The position numbers were made by a program, and so were the translations under genes. 64,000 nucleotides of DNA from NCBI GenBank assembly GCA_027924585.1, contig BSBM01000753.1, positions 27,058,501-27,122,500 on the forward strand. The letters run 5' to 3'. Shown piece after piece: positions 1 through 12,517 of the stretch; position 1 is the stretch's first letter; each line of letters starts with the position of its first letter. The stretch is from Larix kaempferi (taxonomy: Eukaryota; Streptophyta; Pinopsida; Pinales; Pinaceae). The notes beneath the pieces were generated by a model. The model was not told the DNA's origin and made no database searches. It worked only from the letters and a program-made list of their open reading frames with translations.

Positions 1-284
1 ACCTACAATTCTTCATCCAACTATTGAATTCTTTGTTGATAAGCATGCTTTCATAATCTTGCATAGGAATGAGTGTTTTCCTTGGGATTTCATAGACATT
101 TAATTTCATTTGGATGCGTGTTTTATGTCAAATGTTGTATAGGCCCTTATTTGGGAATGTTGTTTTATTGTAGGCTATATGATATTCTTTTTATGAATTA
201 AAAGCTTCCAATTCAAATGCTTTTCTTGCCTTAAAATTCATCAATGGACTTCAATAACACTGTTAAATTGCATGTTGCTTTTCT

Positions 285-541
285 CGTCTTAGTTAACTTT
301 AGGATTTTGAACTATTCTAAAATATTAGTTAATGTTGAAATGTCCTTTGATCATCGTACATATGATAACTCTATTTTTTTCTATGGTGTCTTAACTTTTG
401 GTATACTCATCATCGTCTTAGTTAACTTTAGGTTTTTGAACTATTCTAAAATATTAGTTAATGTTGAAATGTCCTTTGATCATCGTACATATGATAACTC
501 TATTTTTTTCTAAGGTGTCTTAACTTTTGGTATACTCGTCA
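285..541. repeat. Two-copy tandem duplication, 129-bp unit
   Basis: The segment starting CGTCTTAGTTAACTTTAG at 285 recurs at 414, and the two copies are nearly identical to about 540 (ATG/AAG and CAT/CGT differences near their ends). The duplication keeps a frame open across both copies, which explains the open frame at 244-513; I do not consider that frame a gene. Confidence 0.85.
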
Positions 542-1719
542 ATTCATGAAAACTTGTTATGCATTTTCTAGTTGCGAATAGGAAATGAAAGGTTATGAGA
601 ATTTTTTTTATGAAAGTTATTTGAGCTTCTCAGAGTAATGATGGAATCTAAATCTTCTTACTCACTGACCTCTGTGGTAACTTTGAGACACAATCTATTA
701 TATTATAAAAATAGAACCCACACGAGTTCTCATTTTTTTGAAGATCACATTTAGTAGTTGTTTTTACCTCTATTTCAAAAAGTGTTGCTACCAATAACAA
801 CAATTTTGTTGAGGTATTTTTTTGAGATTAATTCATTAAGTATCTAACATTTTTATTTTCAAATGTATTTTTATTCATTTTTTTTAATTTTTGTCTAAAA
901 TATCTAATCTTTTTTTTAGATGGTGTTTTTTAAATTCAATGTGAATGAAGAAAACTAAAAAAATGTGATGTTAAATTGTTTTTATATATCATGTATTTTT
1001 TCAAAGTTTGAAATTTTAATCTAACTATGTATTAGTGATTAAGTAGAATGGTATATATTTAAATACAATTTAAAAACAATAGTTTTTAACATTTTTTAAG
1101 TTTACTTTCGATGCAAGTTTTGATGACTATACTTAAATAATACTATGTTTTAACATGTAACAAAACAAATGTACATTTAGAAGCTAGTTATAGTGAAAAA
1201 AAATATGCATTTTGGAGTTTTTTTTTTTAACTTTCATCACAAATCAGACATTTTTAAGAGCAAAATTGATAAATAAAAAAATAGAGAAAATCAAAATATT
1301 TTTAACCATTTGTTAGCTTATTTTTAAAAAAAATTATTGCATAAAAATGATAATAATTGATGTTATTTTTCATAAAATGATATTTCACTTAAACTCAATA
1401 CACAAAATAAACCATATATTGGTAAAGAGCATATTAAAAATATTCACAGCAATATAGAATGTTTTTCTTACTATAAAATCTTAATGTCAAAACATTACAA
1501 ATATATCTTCTCAAAAATTTGTCAAATGTAACATTTTTCTCAAAGACAGGAAACTAATCAATAATATGATGTATGTCAAATTCTTCATCGATTTTATCAT
1601 TCTCTAGAGCTTGGCTTTCTTCTTGGACTTCAGTTTGCTCTTCCATTGAGTCTTCTATTTATGCAAGTTGTACAAAATAATCATTTCCAAACATACCTTT
1701 TAATGGTGGTTGAGGATCT

Positions 1720-1960
1720 GTGAGATGTAGAATGGTCGATGGAGGGTGATGAGTTAAGACACCCCTAAGTTGAATGGTCGTCAGTTCGAAACCCCACGGA
1801 TACCAAAAATCCAGCCATGTTAAGGGTTGGTGCGGTCTAGGCCGGGTGCGATCCCTGGGTGGTTTTGACGGCTTAGATGCCCTTGGTTCGTGGTTTCTTA
1901 GCCAAAGGTAAACCCTGCAAGTAAGGGGTACCACTTGCCAACAAAAAAATGGTGATCGAG
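1720..1960 (+). repeat. Possible tRNA-derived SINE
   Basis: A pol III B-box-like core, AGTTCGAAACCCC at about 1780-1792, lies about 45 bp after a possible degenerate A-box region (GATGAGTTAAGAC). A GC-rich body of about 150 bp follows, unlike the AT-rich surroundings. The segment has no protein-coding character; the open frame on the minus strand is incidental. The family is not recognised, and no target-site duplication was identified. Confidence 0.35.
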
Positions 1961-4900
1961 GCTCGTTTGACACTATCACCACACATGATTCACTAAAATT
2001 GTAATGTTGTCACTATATGCATCATCGATGAACATGGTATTTTTTTTTAATCAAGTGCATTTAGTGTAAATGAATTCCTCGAAACTTATCCATTTTATTG
2101 GAAATTTATAAGTTTACATTTATTGATTGATAAAAAAATTATAAACTACATTCCTAAACCGTTAGCAATCTTCTTATTCTCAACTAGAATATAATTTACA
2201 CTTGTATGATCATACAATATAATGTATAATACTATACTTTTGAAATATAATATATCATTATAAACAATACAATCATTATAAAATATAAAACATTATCCAA
2301 ACTCCATGTCATTAACTACAAGTTACATTTATATGAAATATAAAATGTAACCATATCAAAGTTGGAATATAAAATTAACATTATACATATAACCTCACTT
2401 CATCATTTCCTTTCACATATAAATATAAGTTGAATAATTTGAACACAGTCGACACTTATATAACAGTAACATTTTGAATTATAAACTACAATTATACAGC
2501 CTCATCGGCATTTCATATAACAAATGAATCGGGAACTATGCTAATAAGCATTGACCACAAGCAATGTAAATTTCGAGGATGATCACGATGAGTTTAGCGT
2601 AACAGTTCCATAAAATATATTGTTTATACAAATCCACAAACTGTAATTTATCCCTTGTAACCTAGGGCAGTCGAGTACTTTGATGTTGATGTTGTTGATT
2701 TTATTTGGTGGGAGTCATTTTTCATGGAGCACATTTTTTATGGAGCGACATAATTTCAAATTCTATAAATAGAGACATATTTTTTAAGACTCTATTTAGT
2801 TGGTCGCAAAGTATGTCAAATGAAAATGAGGAAACAAATGTTGAATCTCAAAGTGTTGATGAAAAGAGTGGTGAAAATAATTTATTAAATAATTTGTGTT
2901 TAATATGCAAGTCTTACTAAAATTAAATAAATATAATTTTAATAGGTTTGTTGCAATAATAGAAGTTGCAAACAAGTTGTAATTTTAATTCTAGAAAAAG
3001 AAAAAAAACGGTGGTACCTATAGCATTAGTTTTAAATTCAGGTTGATTTTAAGACTTTTGTTAACAACAATCTAGATTTTTTAGCTGATGGTTATATTTT
3101 TAACCACGAAAAAAAAAATGAAACCGGTATCACCACTTTTCCATTTAGAGTTTTTTTAGTGTTTTTGACGCAAATATATGAGTTTTTATGGTTAGAGTTC
3201 TCGTTCTTTGTATATAGTTCTCGTTTCTTTATATACTATGTTACACAAATTGTCAGCCAATAAACTGGCTCTCTAAGGGGTTCTATTTCACTCACACTAA
3301 TATTAGTTGATATTGTGGAGGGGAATAAGTCGAACATCCAAAAATAAAATACCTAGGCATGACCAACTAAATATCGAAAAAAGGTATAATACCCACTTGC
3401 TTGAAAAATATTGTTGTTTTCTCCATCTCATAATTGCTATAAAAAAATAAAGTATGGAAAAGTAAAATGTAGATTATTTTAGGAGAATGTAGATATCTCT
3501 ACCAAGGCTATGAACACTCCTAGTAGTGGAGCAAGGTCTATGATGCCAAGTGACTCAATTGAGGTTATGGGTAACTCTATGATCATGGATTCAACCTAAA
3601 ACTTGGATCATCCTTTAAAGAATAAACTCCATAATTTCTTCCCTTCAATTTAGTTGGAAAGTTTTTGCATTTCGAGAAATAGGCTAATCTAGGATTTCAT
3701 CACTAAAGAGAGTTTTTATGGGAGCTACCAATGAGGAGCAAGGTATCTATCTCAATAAGGATAAGTCTCCTTTTTTTATCTTGGAAATCAAATGATGCAT
3801 TACAAAGATTCATGGCTTCACTCAGTATGTCATCATTTGTTGAGGCCTCAACACACTCAACATTAATCGACTTGGAAAACCTCCTTTTAAATTTTTAAAT
3901 CAAGCCTTTTTGTCCAAGTGTTGTTTTTCAAGTCTTCATTCTTTTGGATGAAATTGAGGATTGTATACTACTAACTTGGATTAACATTCTCTTCTATATG
4001 TTTTATTTTTTGGTCGTAATGTGTAATCATAAAAGCTTGCTTCAATTGCATTATAATAATTTTGTTTGCCTCATACTTTTTCTTTCTTGTGCCTATTACA
4101 CTATATGTGTTTTAATTTTGAGATTGCATATGTTGGATTTAACTGAATCTGACTTATGTAAGAGTAGGTACAACATTATTTAATATTATTGACAATATCT
4201 TACATATCTTCCTAACTTAGAGCCACATTTCAAGAAGAATAGGAAAGTTCATCAAGTATTTGTATTAGGTGTCTAGAATATCAATAGATTGTTTTTACGT
4301 ATTAAAACTTCTCAAATTGTAAGGAATTAAGACAATGTCGGATAGTTTTTTTTAAGAAAATATAACAAATATGTAAGACAAACTAACAAAATTCAATTTA
4401 AGCAAAACAATATTTGAAATAAGGCTTGATATTTTATTTTAAAAAATGTTTTTGTGCATTTTTTTGATATCGACCAAATAATTTGGCCTTTGAGATAAGA
4501 TGCATGTAAGTTTTTGGTGATTACAAACTAAACACCACTCTTGAAATTCAATTTTGAATTCTACAAATATGAAAAAGAGTAGTGTGACTCCCTCATTAAC
4601 GAAGCATGCCATACTTTAATAATAATAATGAAAACCTGAAACTGAGCTTGCAACCACTCATTGGAAATTTCTTTATATTCTCTTTGTATGGAAAAAAAAG
4701 CTAATTTCTTGATCGAGTTTATATAAGTAAGTTGTCATCATCTATAATTAAGTAAACCCTTGAGATACATGCATCAACCAAAGGTTATTGAAAAATAACC
4801 TTTAAAATTTGAAAGCATTTGAAAGAAAATTTTAAATGGAATCTATTGAAAAATATTCACTCGAATTTGATTTTATTAAAATTCATTAAATCCATCTCCT

Positions 4901-6428
4901 TATAAACTTAAAACTTATATTTTCCAAGAATTTGTCGGGCACATTGAATAGTTTAGAAAAGTTACATTTTACCTTTGATCGTTAGCTTTCACGGCATTCA
5001 GGAGTAAATCTTGACTTTAGTTCATGCGATGAAGCATTAATGCATTTGTGGGCATAATTTTTACTTTTCGTGGAGTAAATTTTCACTTTTAACTCACATG
5101 AAAGTATTACTTCAACTCCGATGAAAGTGTAACTTGAACTCTAGTGAAAATGAACTTACCCTAGTGTAAATTTGTGGAGGGTGAAGTGGACTTTTGCCTC
5201 CAATCAAACATTAATAAAATTTGTGGAGGTGAGTGGAATTTTTACGGGGGATCTTTCATATTTTTTTGCAAAGTGTAAAGTCCAATTTTTTGGTCAATTT
5301 CATGAGCATTAACTTGCCAAGGATCTTTTGAGGTGTTTTGGAGAGCATTGTTTAGTTTTAGTTATAATATATATTTTGCAAAATAATATTTGAATGGTCA
5401 AAGTATGGATAATTTAAATAATTTAAATACAAAAGTGAAGATAATTGTTATGGGAAAAATTCCGCAATAATTGTTTGGGTTCAACTATTGTAGAGTAGAA
5501 ATATAAATGAACTGAATTCTTTAAACAAACAAAAAGTTTCTTTAATAAAACAATTGGAATAAACGAAGTTAAAGATAAATACCCGGTTTCCAATGTTTGA
5601 AGATTATTCTTATGGTCTCGAGATTTGCTCCTTAGTTTAGTCTCTTTGTTGCAAACCTTGAAATGTAAACAACAAGAAGTGAAAGCAATAATAATAACTA
5701 GCAAATCATAAAAGAACAATTGTAGAATTATACGTTCCTGAATCAATATAAATAATCATCTACAACAATTAATATGCAAATAATATCAAGAATTGGACCG
5801 GAAAGAGTTCATTCATATATATATAAATGGAAATAAGTACATGAAACAGATAAACCTGATAATGTGGTTGTCGTTCTGAAGCTGAGTCTTGGGTTCTTCC
5901 TCCCAAGCTATTCAAGCACTTTGAACTTGCCTCGAGGTTTTTCTCACACACAATATGCTCAAGAGATTTTGAAGGAAAAACTTTAGCATAATAGGGTTTG
6001 TGGTGGAAAGGATGGAAATTAGAATTCCATATAAAGGGACAAGGGAGTTGTAGACTTGAGGAGAAGGGTTGTGCACATATGAGAAGGATTTCTTCTCATG
6101 AACAAACTCACCAAGAACTTGGGAAAGGCAGTTGTATATTTCTCTGTATGTATGTGTATGTGTAACCTTCAAAAACTTTTCACCTATGCTCTTTTATATC
6201 TTTGAAGAGAGCAGTTAGGGAGTTACTGGAAGTAATTCATGGGATTTGGGATTTAGGGAACGGTTTGAGACCGAAAACTAACCCATGAAAGTAACTTAGT
6301 TTACCTTCTTATGGACACATACTCTAGTGAGACATGGGTCACTCACGTATACATGGATGAGACACAGGTCACCTACGTATCTAATGAGAAACAAGGTTTT
6401 TTAAAGGGATTTCTCAAAACCAGAAAGA

Positions 6429-6826
6429 TGTACACAAATGCACAAGGAAAAGGTGTGAGGAAGCTGCAACAATGAAATGATAAAAATGCACGACATAGCA
6501 GAACACAGAAGGAATTTATTGATCGCAGGCCACTTCGAGGGGGAAACCTCCTTTGAGTAAGCTCAATACAAATAACTTGTGGATGCCTTCATTGGACTCA
6601 ACACGTACTTATATACTAAGTCTAAGCTAAACAACTATTACTCCCCATGAATGTGCGATAATACAATATACTCACGGAACGACTTACAAAGCATATGCGT
6701 CCAACAACAATATAATAACAATGTGGGATAATACGATATACTCACAGGATGACTTACAAAGAATATGCATCCAACAACAATATACTTAACAAAGTAAAGA
6801 GAAGGGTTGACATGGTTTCCTAACAT
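6429..6826 (-). repeat. 3' LTR of the chromovirus
   Basis: In minus sense the LTR begins TGTTAGGAAACC at 6826, just after a purine run, and probably ends ...GTGTACA at 6429. A sense TATATAAG near 6608-6616 and a CAATAAA signal near 6510 fit promoter and polyadenylation sites. It contains an internal imperfect duplication of about 70 bp (6652-6720 and 6722-6787). The 6429 end is inferred from TG...CA symmetry because no 5' LTR is left to compare. Confidence 0.6.
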
Positions 6827-6839
6827 CCCCTCCTTCTTA

Positions 6840-8094
6840 GAAAAATATTTGTCCTCAAAGCTTTAGGTGTGGAAATTGATGTTGAATTTGAAGGATTGGT
6901 TCCCATGTAGCATCCTCTGGTTGCATTTTGTGCCACTGAATTAATACCTCTGTGATGGATAGAGAGCGAAGCTAACGAGTGCACCTATTGAGGATGGAAT
7001 CCGACTCCAAAATGATGGATCCTTCATTATCCATTTCTGGTAAAACAATTTGTGCTCCGATGTTGGTGCCAACAACTTTCTTTAGACAAGAGACATGAAA
7101 TACTAGATGAATGCGAGAAGAAGGAGGAAGTTCCAATTTATAAATAACGGAACCAATCTTCTGAAGAACCTTATATGGCCCATAGAAATTTGGAGCGAGC
7201 TTATGACACCCTTTGAGTTTCAGGGAGGATTTCTTGTAAGGTTGTAGACGAATAAAAACCATATCACCTACTTGAAAAGTGCGCTCAGAACGGTGTTGAT
7301 AAGCTTGTTGTTTCATTCGATTTCTTGCCATGTGAAGATTGTCCTACAAAATGCGAAGAATATAATCGCGGGTTCAAAGAACCGTGTCAACTTCCTGAAC
7401 TGGTGAACTACTGGGGGTGTATGGAAGAAGAACTGGCTGTGACTGACCATAGACTGCTTCATATGGAGTCATTTTAGATGCAATGTGGTAGGAGGTATTG
7501 TACCACCATTCAGCGAGAGGGAGCCACTTTTCCCACTGATGTTGTTGTTCGGAGGTGAAGCAATGAAGATAAGTTTCCAAACATTTGTTGATAATTTTAG
7601 TATGACCATCTGTTTGTGGGTGATACCTTGAACTCATCTTCAGTTTGGTGCCAGTGTGGCGAAATAGTTCTGTCCAAAAATGACTAGTGAAATTTGCATT
7701 GCGATCTGAGACAATGGAATAAGGGATTACATAGAGACAGAAGATCTGGTCCAGGAAAATCTGAGCGACTGAGGAGGCGATATAAGGATGGTTGAGGGAA
7801 AAAAATGATTATATTTGGAGAGGCGATCAATCACAACCAAAATCACTGACTTCCCTCCATATTTAGGGAGCCCTTCATTGAAATCCATAGAAATATCTAT
7901 CCAAATAAATGTAGGGATGGGAAAAGGTTCGATCAATCCCTGAAGGAGTGTCATTTCACCCTTGTTGCACTAGCAGGTATCACATTCATCCACCATATGT
8001 TGAATTTCCCTTTTCATTCCCTTCCAAAAGAAGTTATGTTGTTCCTGCTCATACGTTTTGAGGAACCCAGAGTTCCCTGTCGATGGAGAAGCAT
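6840..8094 (-). pseudogene. Integrase with C-terminal chromodomain (chromovirus pol, 3' part)
   Basis: The integrase inserts element cDNA into chromatin; the chromodomain directs it to modified histones. In minus sense the first region (about 8090-7960) holds the zinc-finger end FFWKGMKRE...ECDTC. The catalytic core follows, with IDISMDF and the YHPQTDGHTK segment at about 7620. The C-terminal part VGDMVFIRLQPYK lies near 7250, and a chromodomain-like segment with PEDATWEP near 6900 ends at EGGD just before the LTR. In-frame TAG at 7970, 7344 and 6972 and TGA at 7374 fall where Gln or Arg codons are expected. A frameshift lies near 7727. It is not functional. Confidence 0.85.
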
Positions 8095-9325
8095 TGTAAC
8101 GTCCCCCTCACCAAGTCCGACCATCGAGAGGGGACTCTAGGAAACCCTAGGCTCTAAAATTTTGCCCCAAGCCCATAATATGTTTTTTCAACATATGCAA
8201 TGTGTGCAAAACATAAATTAACATGCACAGCATAATTCAAATCTATCCACACACATCTAATATGAAAATCTATCCACAACCCATTCTACTCTTTGTGCTT
8301 AGCCAAATGCTCATACAAAGCTCTACAGGGGTCTCACTCAACCCTCACAACCTTGGCTTCCACAATACCTACCCCACACAACACCCTTCTGGCTCAGGCA
8401 TCCCCTTCACCGATCCACTGTTCTCTTGGGAGATCCATCTTGCTGGGTGCTTCCAGTTTGTGCATAGAAGAAGTCCAACTTGCTATTGGCTTCTATAGAA
8501 CCTCCTATAGCCTCAATCTGTGGCTTCTCAAGAACCTATGAACAGCAGAACTCAAGGGTAAGGGTTCCTAGCTTTCCCAACCTATCTGCTCACCTACAGC
8601 CAACAAAACCCACTTCCCAATCTGCAACATGGTCTCCAAATTCGAATTGTTGGGTTCAAAACAGCTTGGTAATTTCATGGACAGCAAGGGAGAGCTCTGC
8701 ATCTTCTAAATATGCATGTAAGAATGAGACAAATGAGGGTTGACTCCAAGGGATATGGGAAAATGGTGGAAAGACAACTAACATGACTTCTGGAAGTAGA
8801 AGAAAGGAATCCTGGAAGCTGCAGACTAACTTCTGTCATCACATAACTGTCACAAAAATGTAGTCAGCCCCATGCTTCAATAACTACATGAGGTGACTTT
8901 TCCCACCAACCACACACATGCATTAATGATTGGAAAAAATGGTCAAAATTTGAGATATTTGGTTTATTCTTATCACACGACGAAATTTTGGGTGAGTTCT
9001 AAGGTTGACACTTGGCAGTAAGGATTTAGTCACCCATGGACCCCCTTTCCTCTTCCCCTCTCATGGAATCATAGCCCCTTTGGTGCTCTTTACACAACCA
9101 GTCTTGGACCATTTTATTATTTATGCACATAATAATTACATATATTATAAATCAACATAAAATCCAAATAAATGGTCCAAATAAAATATAAACATCATAC
9201 ATGCCTAAACATTCACTAGTTGGGCCTTGGCCTTAAGCTTCGCACTAGGAATTCACACTAGCGTATTTACATCATTTACATAATATTGGATAAATACATT
9301 CCAAGTCAAAACTAGGGGTATTACA
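8095..9325. mobile_element. Solo LTR inserted in the chromovirus pol gene
   Basis: The segment starts TGTAACGTCCCC and ends GGGGTATTACA, typical near-palindromic LTR termini of Tekay-like plant Ty3/Gypsy elements. It is flanked by AGCAT (8090-8094) and AGGAT (9326-9330), a 5-bp target duplication with one mismatch. Removing it together with one duplication copy makes the chromovirus integrase N-terminal frame continuous, so it is a clean insertion. It contains no coding domain. It most likely arose by LTR-LTR recombination of a full element. The orientation is not determined. Confidence 0.8.
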
Positions 9326-10996
9326 AGGATGTATTTCATAGAAGACATCATGTTGAAGATCTGTGCTCTGGGGAAGCACCAGACGACCCTTGTATCTCAA
9401 GGAAGCACCATCCCAAGAGTAATGTGGTACAGTAGAAAGGTTGTTGGCCAACTATTGGATTATTTGAGATAATGAGGAGTCATTGACATAGCCCTGTTGA
9501 ACAGATTGCAACCAATTTGGAATAGGCATAGAAATAGATGAAAGAGAAACTTGGTCATCAAATGTGCGAGAAAGAGCATCTGCCACAAGATTGTCCTTAC
9601 CCTTCTTGTAAGTGATCTCATAGTCATAACCCATGAGTTTGCTAACCCATTTCTGTTGTGCTAAGGAAGAGACCCATTATTCTAGGAAATATTTCAGACT
9701 CTGGTGATCAGACTTGATGCATAAATGATTCCCTAATAGGTATGGTCTCCACTTCTATACTGCATGCAAAATAGACATCATTTCCTTCTCATATGTAGAG
9801 GTGACTAAATTCTTACCGGAAAGGGATTTGTTGGTGAACGCAATGGGATGTTCATCTTGAAGGAGAACAACACCAAGTCCATTGTCACAAGCATCAATCT
9901 CAATAGTGAAGGGCTTGGAAAAATCGGGCATAGCTAGAACATGTGTAGTACACATAGCTTGTTTCAGTTTGTCAAATGCACACTCAGTAGCATGTGTCCA
10001 TGTAAAAGAATCATTTTTCAATAGAGCGGTTGCTGGAGATGCAATATTCCTGTAATCCTTGAAAAAATTGCGGTAGTAGCCAGTCAATCCCAAAAAACCA
10101 CGAAGGCTCTTGAGTGTCTGAGGATGCGGCCAATTTTTCATGGCATCTATTTTGGCAGGATCCACGTGAACCCCTTGTGTTGAAATAATATGCCCGAGAT
10201 ACTCTACTTCCTTCTGTCCAAAAACACATTTAGATTGCTTGGAATGGAGATTATGATCAAAGAAAAGTTGCAGTACAAGATCCAGATGTTGGATATGCTC
10301 ATCCCATGTTTTACTATAAATGAGGATATCATCAAAGAAGACTAGAATGAATTTCCAAAGGTAGGGCCAGAATATTTTATTCATCAATTCTTGGAATATG
10401 GAAGGAGCATTAGTGAGGCAAAAGGGCATGACCAAAAAATCATAGTGGCCATCATGTGTGCGAAAAGCTGTTTTAGGGATATCCTCCTCATGAACCCGAA
10501 TTTGATGATACCCAGAATGACGATCCAACTTGGAGAAAAAAGGAGCACCATGAAGCTCATCAACAACAGGAATTGGAAACTTATCCTTGATTGTGAGGTG
10601 ATTAAGTGCTCGGAATTCAATGCAGAGGCTCCATTTCCCATCTTTTTTTCGGACAAGAAGAACTGGTGAAGAAAAGGAATTGGTACTAGGGAAAATAATA
10701 TCTTGCTTCAGTAAGTCCCAAACGAGCATCTCAATCTCTGTTTTTTGGTGAAATGGGTAGCGATAGGGCCTGATTTTGGGAGGAACGCTTCCAAGAAGGA
10801 GCTAAATACGATGGTCCACTGGTCTTGAAGGTGCAAATCCCACTAGTTCAGCAAAGACACATACATATCTATCCAAAACTTGTTGTATATCCAAAGTAGT
10901 AGTGGAGATTGTTGATGGGTGCATCTGAATGGAATGGAGTTGAGTGATGACACTATGTGAATTCTTCTTAAGAATATTTTCCATGTGACGTTAACT
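9326..10996 (-). pseudogene. Reverse transcriptase and RNase H (chromovirus pol, middle)
   Basis: The enzyme copies element RNA to DNA and degrades the RNA strand. The longest open piece is 10729-9755, with SPVLLVRKKDGKW, the FSKLDRHSGYHQIRV palm segment, the catalytic FFDD at 10329-10340, and YLGHIISTQGV. The Ty3-type RNase H begins with FTIEIDACDNGLGVVL, and the connection domain continues to about 9452. TAG codons at 10802, 9755 and 9452 replace expected Gln codons, and TAA codons occur near 10996 and 9677. The frame is otherwise well conserved, so the insertion is of moderate age. Confidence 0.9.
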
Positions 10997-10999
10997 AAT

Positions 11000-12352
11000 G
11001 ATGCTGAGAGACCCTGGTTGTAAGCCCGTCAATGTGTGTTTTTTCCCATTAACTAAAAAATGCATCCAAAGTTCAGCAAAATCCCATAAGATGGGGCCAA
11101 GTGTGTGTAACCATTGAGCGCCCAAAACCAGGGTAAAGAAAACATGTTGGAGCGCAGGTTATAATCTCCAATAGAGATATGCACATTGCGACACTTCCCT
11201 TTGCAGGGTAAGGTTCCCCCATTGGAAATCATGACTTCAAAGTTGGAGCAAGGATGGACAAAACAATCAGCCTGTTTGGCGATCCGAGGGTCAATGAAGT
11301 TATCAGTGCTACCAAAATCAATGAGTATTGTAAGAGGGAGCTTCTTGAAGTAACCCGTGACTCGCATTGTTTGTGGAGTGGTGACTCCGGCTAAATAATG
11401 GAGAGATATCTTTGGTTGGTTGTCCTGAGAAGGAGGTTCAACAGGAAGCTGTTGAATGTCAACCTGATCATCTATTGTATACGGAGCTTCTTCACCAATT
11501 TCAATTGCAAGCGGAGAATCCACATCCAAGAGATAGATCTTTTTTCTCAAAATATCTATGTCCCCGAGTGAATTTCTCATCACAAATATAACAAAGCCCT
11601 TTTTCTCTATGTGCCCACATCTCTGCTTCAGAAAAATGCTTGATAGAAGTTGCTCTAGGAGTTGGCGTGATGGGAGGTCATTGGGAAACCATATTTCTAA
11701 ATGGAACAAAAGTGGATTTGGAGCATTGTTGGGTTATGATCTTGTCCTCCTCCAACTTAGCCAACCCTAGGGATTCCATAATTGTGCTGGGAAAAAACAT
11801 TTTAAACTTAGATCGGATTGCATCCTTCAAACCACTGACAAAACAACTCATGTAGAATGCATCAGACAATCCTTCTATGTGATTGGCCAGTTTCTCAAAT
11901 TCTGTCTGATACTCTCTCACAATGTCAATTTGGCGAAGTTTAGTGAGTGTTCCTATGAAGTCATCAAAAGCACTAGGACCAAATCGTTGCAAAATGAGTT
12001 GGAAAAAATCTGTCCATGTTGGCTCTTCATGATCCTTGATGTACCAACGGTACCATTGAAGGGCTTCATGTTCCAAATGAAAGGATGCAAGTGGAACTTT
12101 GCTGACATCAAAAGTATTATGCAGACTGAAATATTGTTCTGCCTGGTATATCCATCCAGTCGGATCATCACCATTGAAGCGAGGAAAATCAAGCTTCGAC
12201 CCCTGAAAATTGTTGGAATAAGAGAACCCAGTGTCTGCATAAGACTTTGGCTGTCATCTATTGTTCATGGTTGAATTTTGAAGATGGAGGCTGAGAATGT
12301 TTTCATCCAAATCTTGGATTTTGGTTTTGAGGGCTGCAAGTTCTTCCTCCAT
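11000..12352 (-). pseudogene. gag and retropepsin (chromovirus)
   Basis: Gag packages element RNA and the protease matures the polyprotein. A plausible start is the ATG at 12352, followed by a heptad-like segment MEEELAALKTKIQDL. The Retrotrans_gag core follows, with LDFPRFNGDDPTGW near 12190 and ALQWYRWY at about 12060, continuing to about 11760. The retropepsin signature is IDFGSTDNFIDPRIA at about 11320-11270, with DFGS where DSGS or DTGA is usual. A TGA lies near the gag start, and frameshifts lie near 11700 and 11130. A zinc knuckle is not clear. Confidence 0.8.
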
Positions 12353-12517
12353 GTTTTTTTCTCTTGTGCAGGTGACAACCATAACCAGAATTTTTATTTT
12401 TATTTTGAATGGGTAGAAAAACAAAAACAAAAACTTCTTTAGTAAAGGAAAATTTGGATTTGGGAAAAACTTTGATGGGTAATTGGGGTTTGACTAGATG
12501 ATCAGGTTGACATTCAA

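Larger units (their letters stand above)
1..6428. other. AT-rich intergenic sequence without a recognisable gene
   Basis: Both strands carry only short open frames with no motif I recognise. A plus frame at 2705-2920 and a minus frame at 5912-6172 are open but have low-complexity composition and no family resemblance. The stretch is rich in homopolymers and short duplications. The only structured parts are the tandem duplication at 285-541 and the SINE-like segment near 1.72-1.96 kb, listed separately. It is probably old decayed repeat sequence between transposon insertions. Confidence 0.6.
6429..12517 (-). mobile_element. Ty3/Gypsy chromovirus, 5'-truncated, minus strand
   Basis: On the minus strand the order is gag, retropepsin, reverse transcriptase, RNase H, integrase and chromodomain, followed by a polypurine run (GGAGGGGA in sense) and a 3' LTR beginning TGTTAGG. 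This is chromovirus order, and the chromodomain at the polyprotein end supports the clade. No 5' LTR or primer binding site is present: the leader runs directly into the truncated LTR of the next element at 12517/12518. The reading frame is interrupted by six TAG codons, a TGA, a few TAA codons and a few frameshifts, and by a solo LTR at 8095-9325. It cannot encode a working polyprotein. Confidence 0.9.

Noticed and set aside
244-513. Open frame of 89 codons in the left flank
   Set aside because: It is created by a 129-bp tandem duplication in AT-rich sequence and has no protein-like signal.
1659-1982. Minus-strand open frame of 107 codons
   Set aside because: It coincides with a GC-rich SINE-like segment with pol III boxes. 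Composition is rich in Pro, Arg and Trp without any domain.
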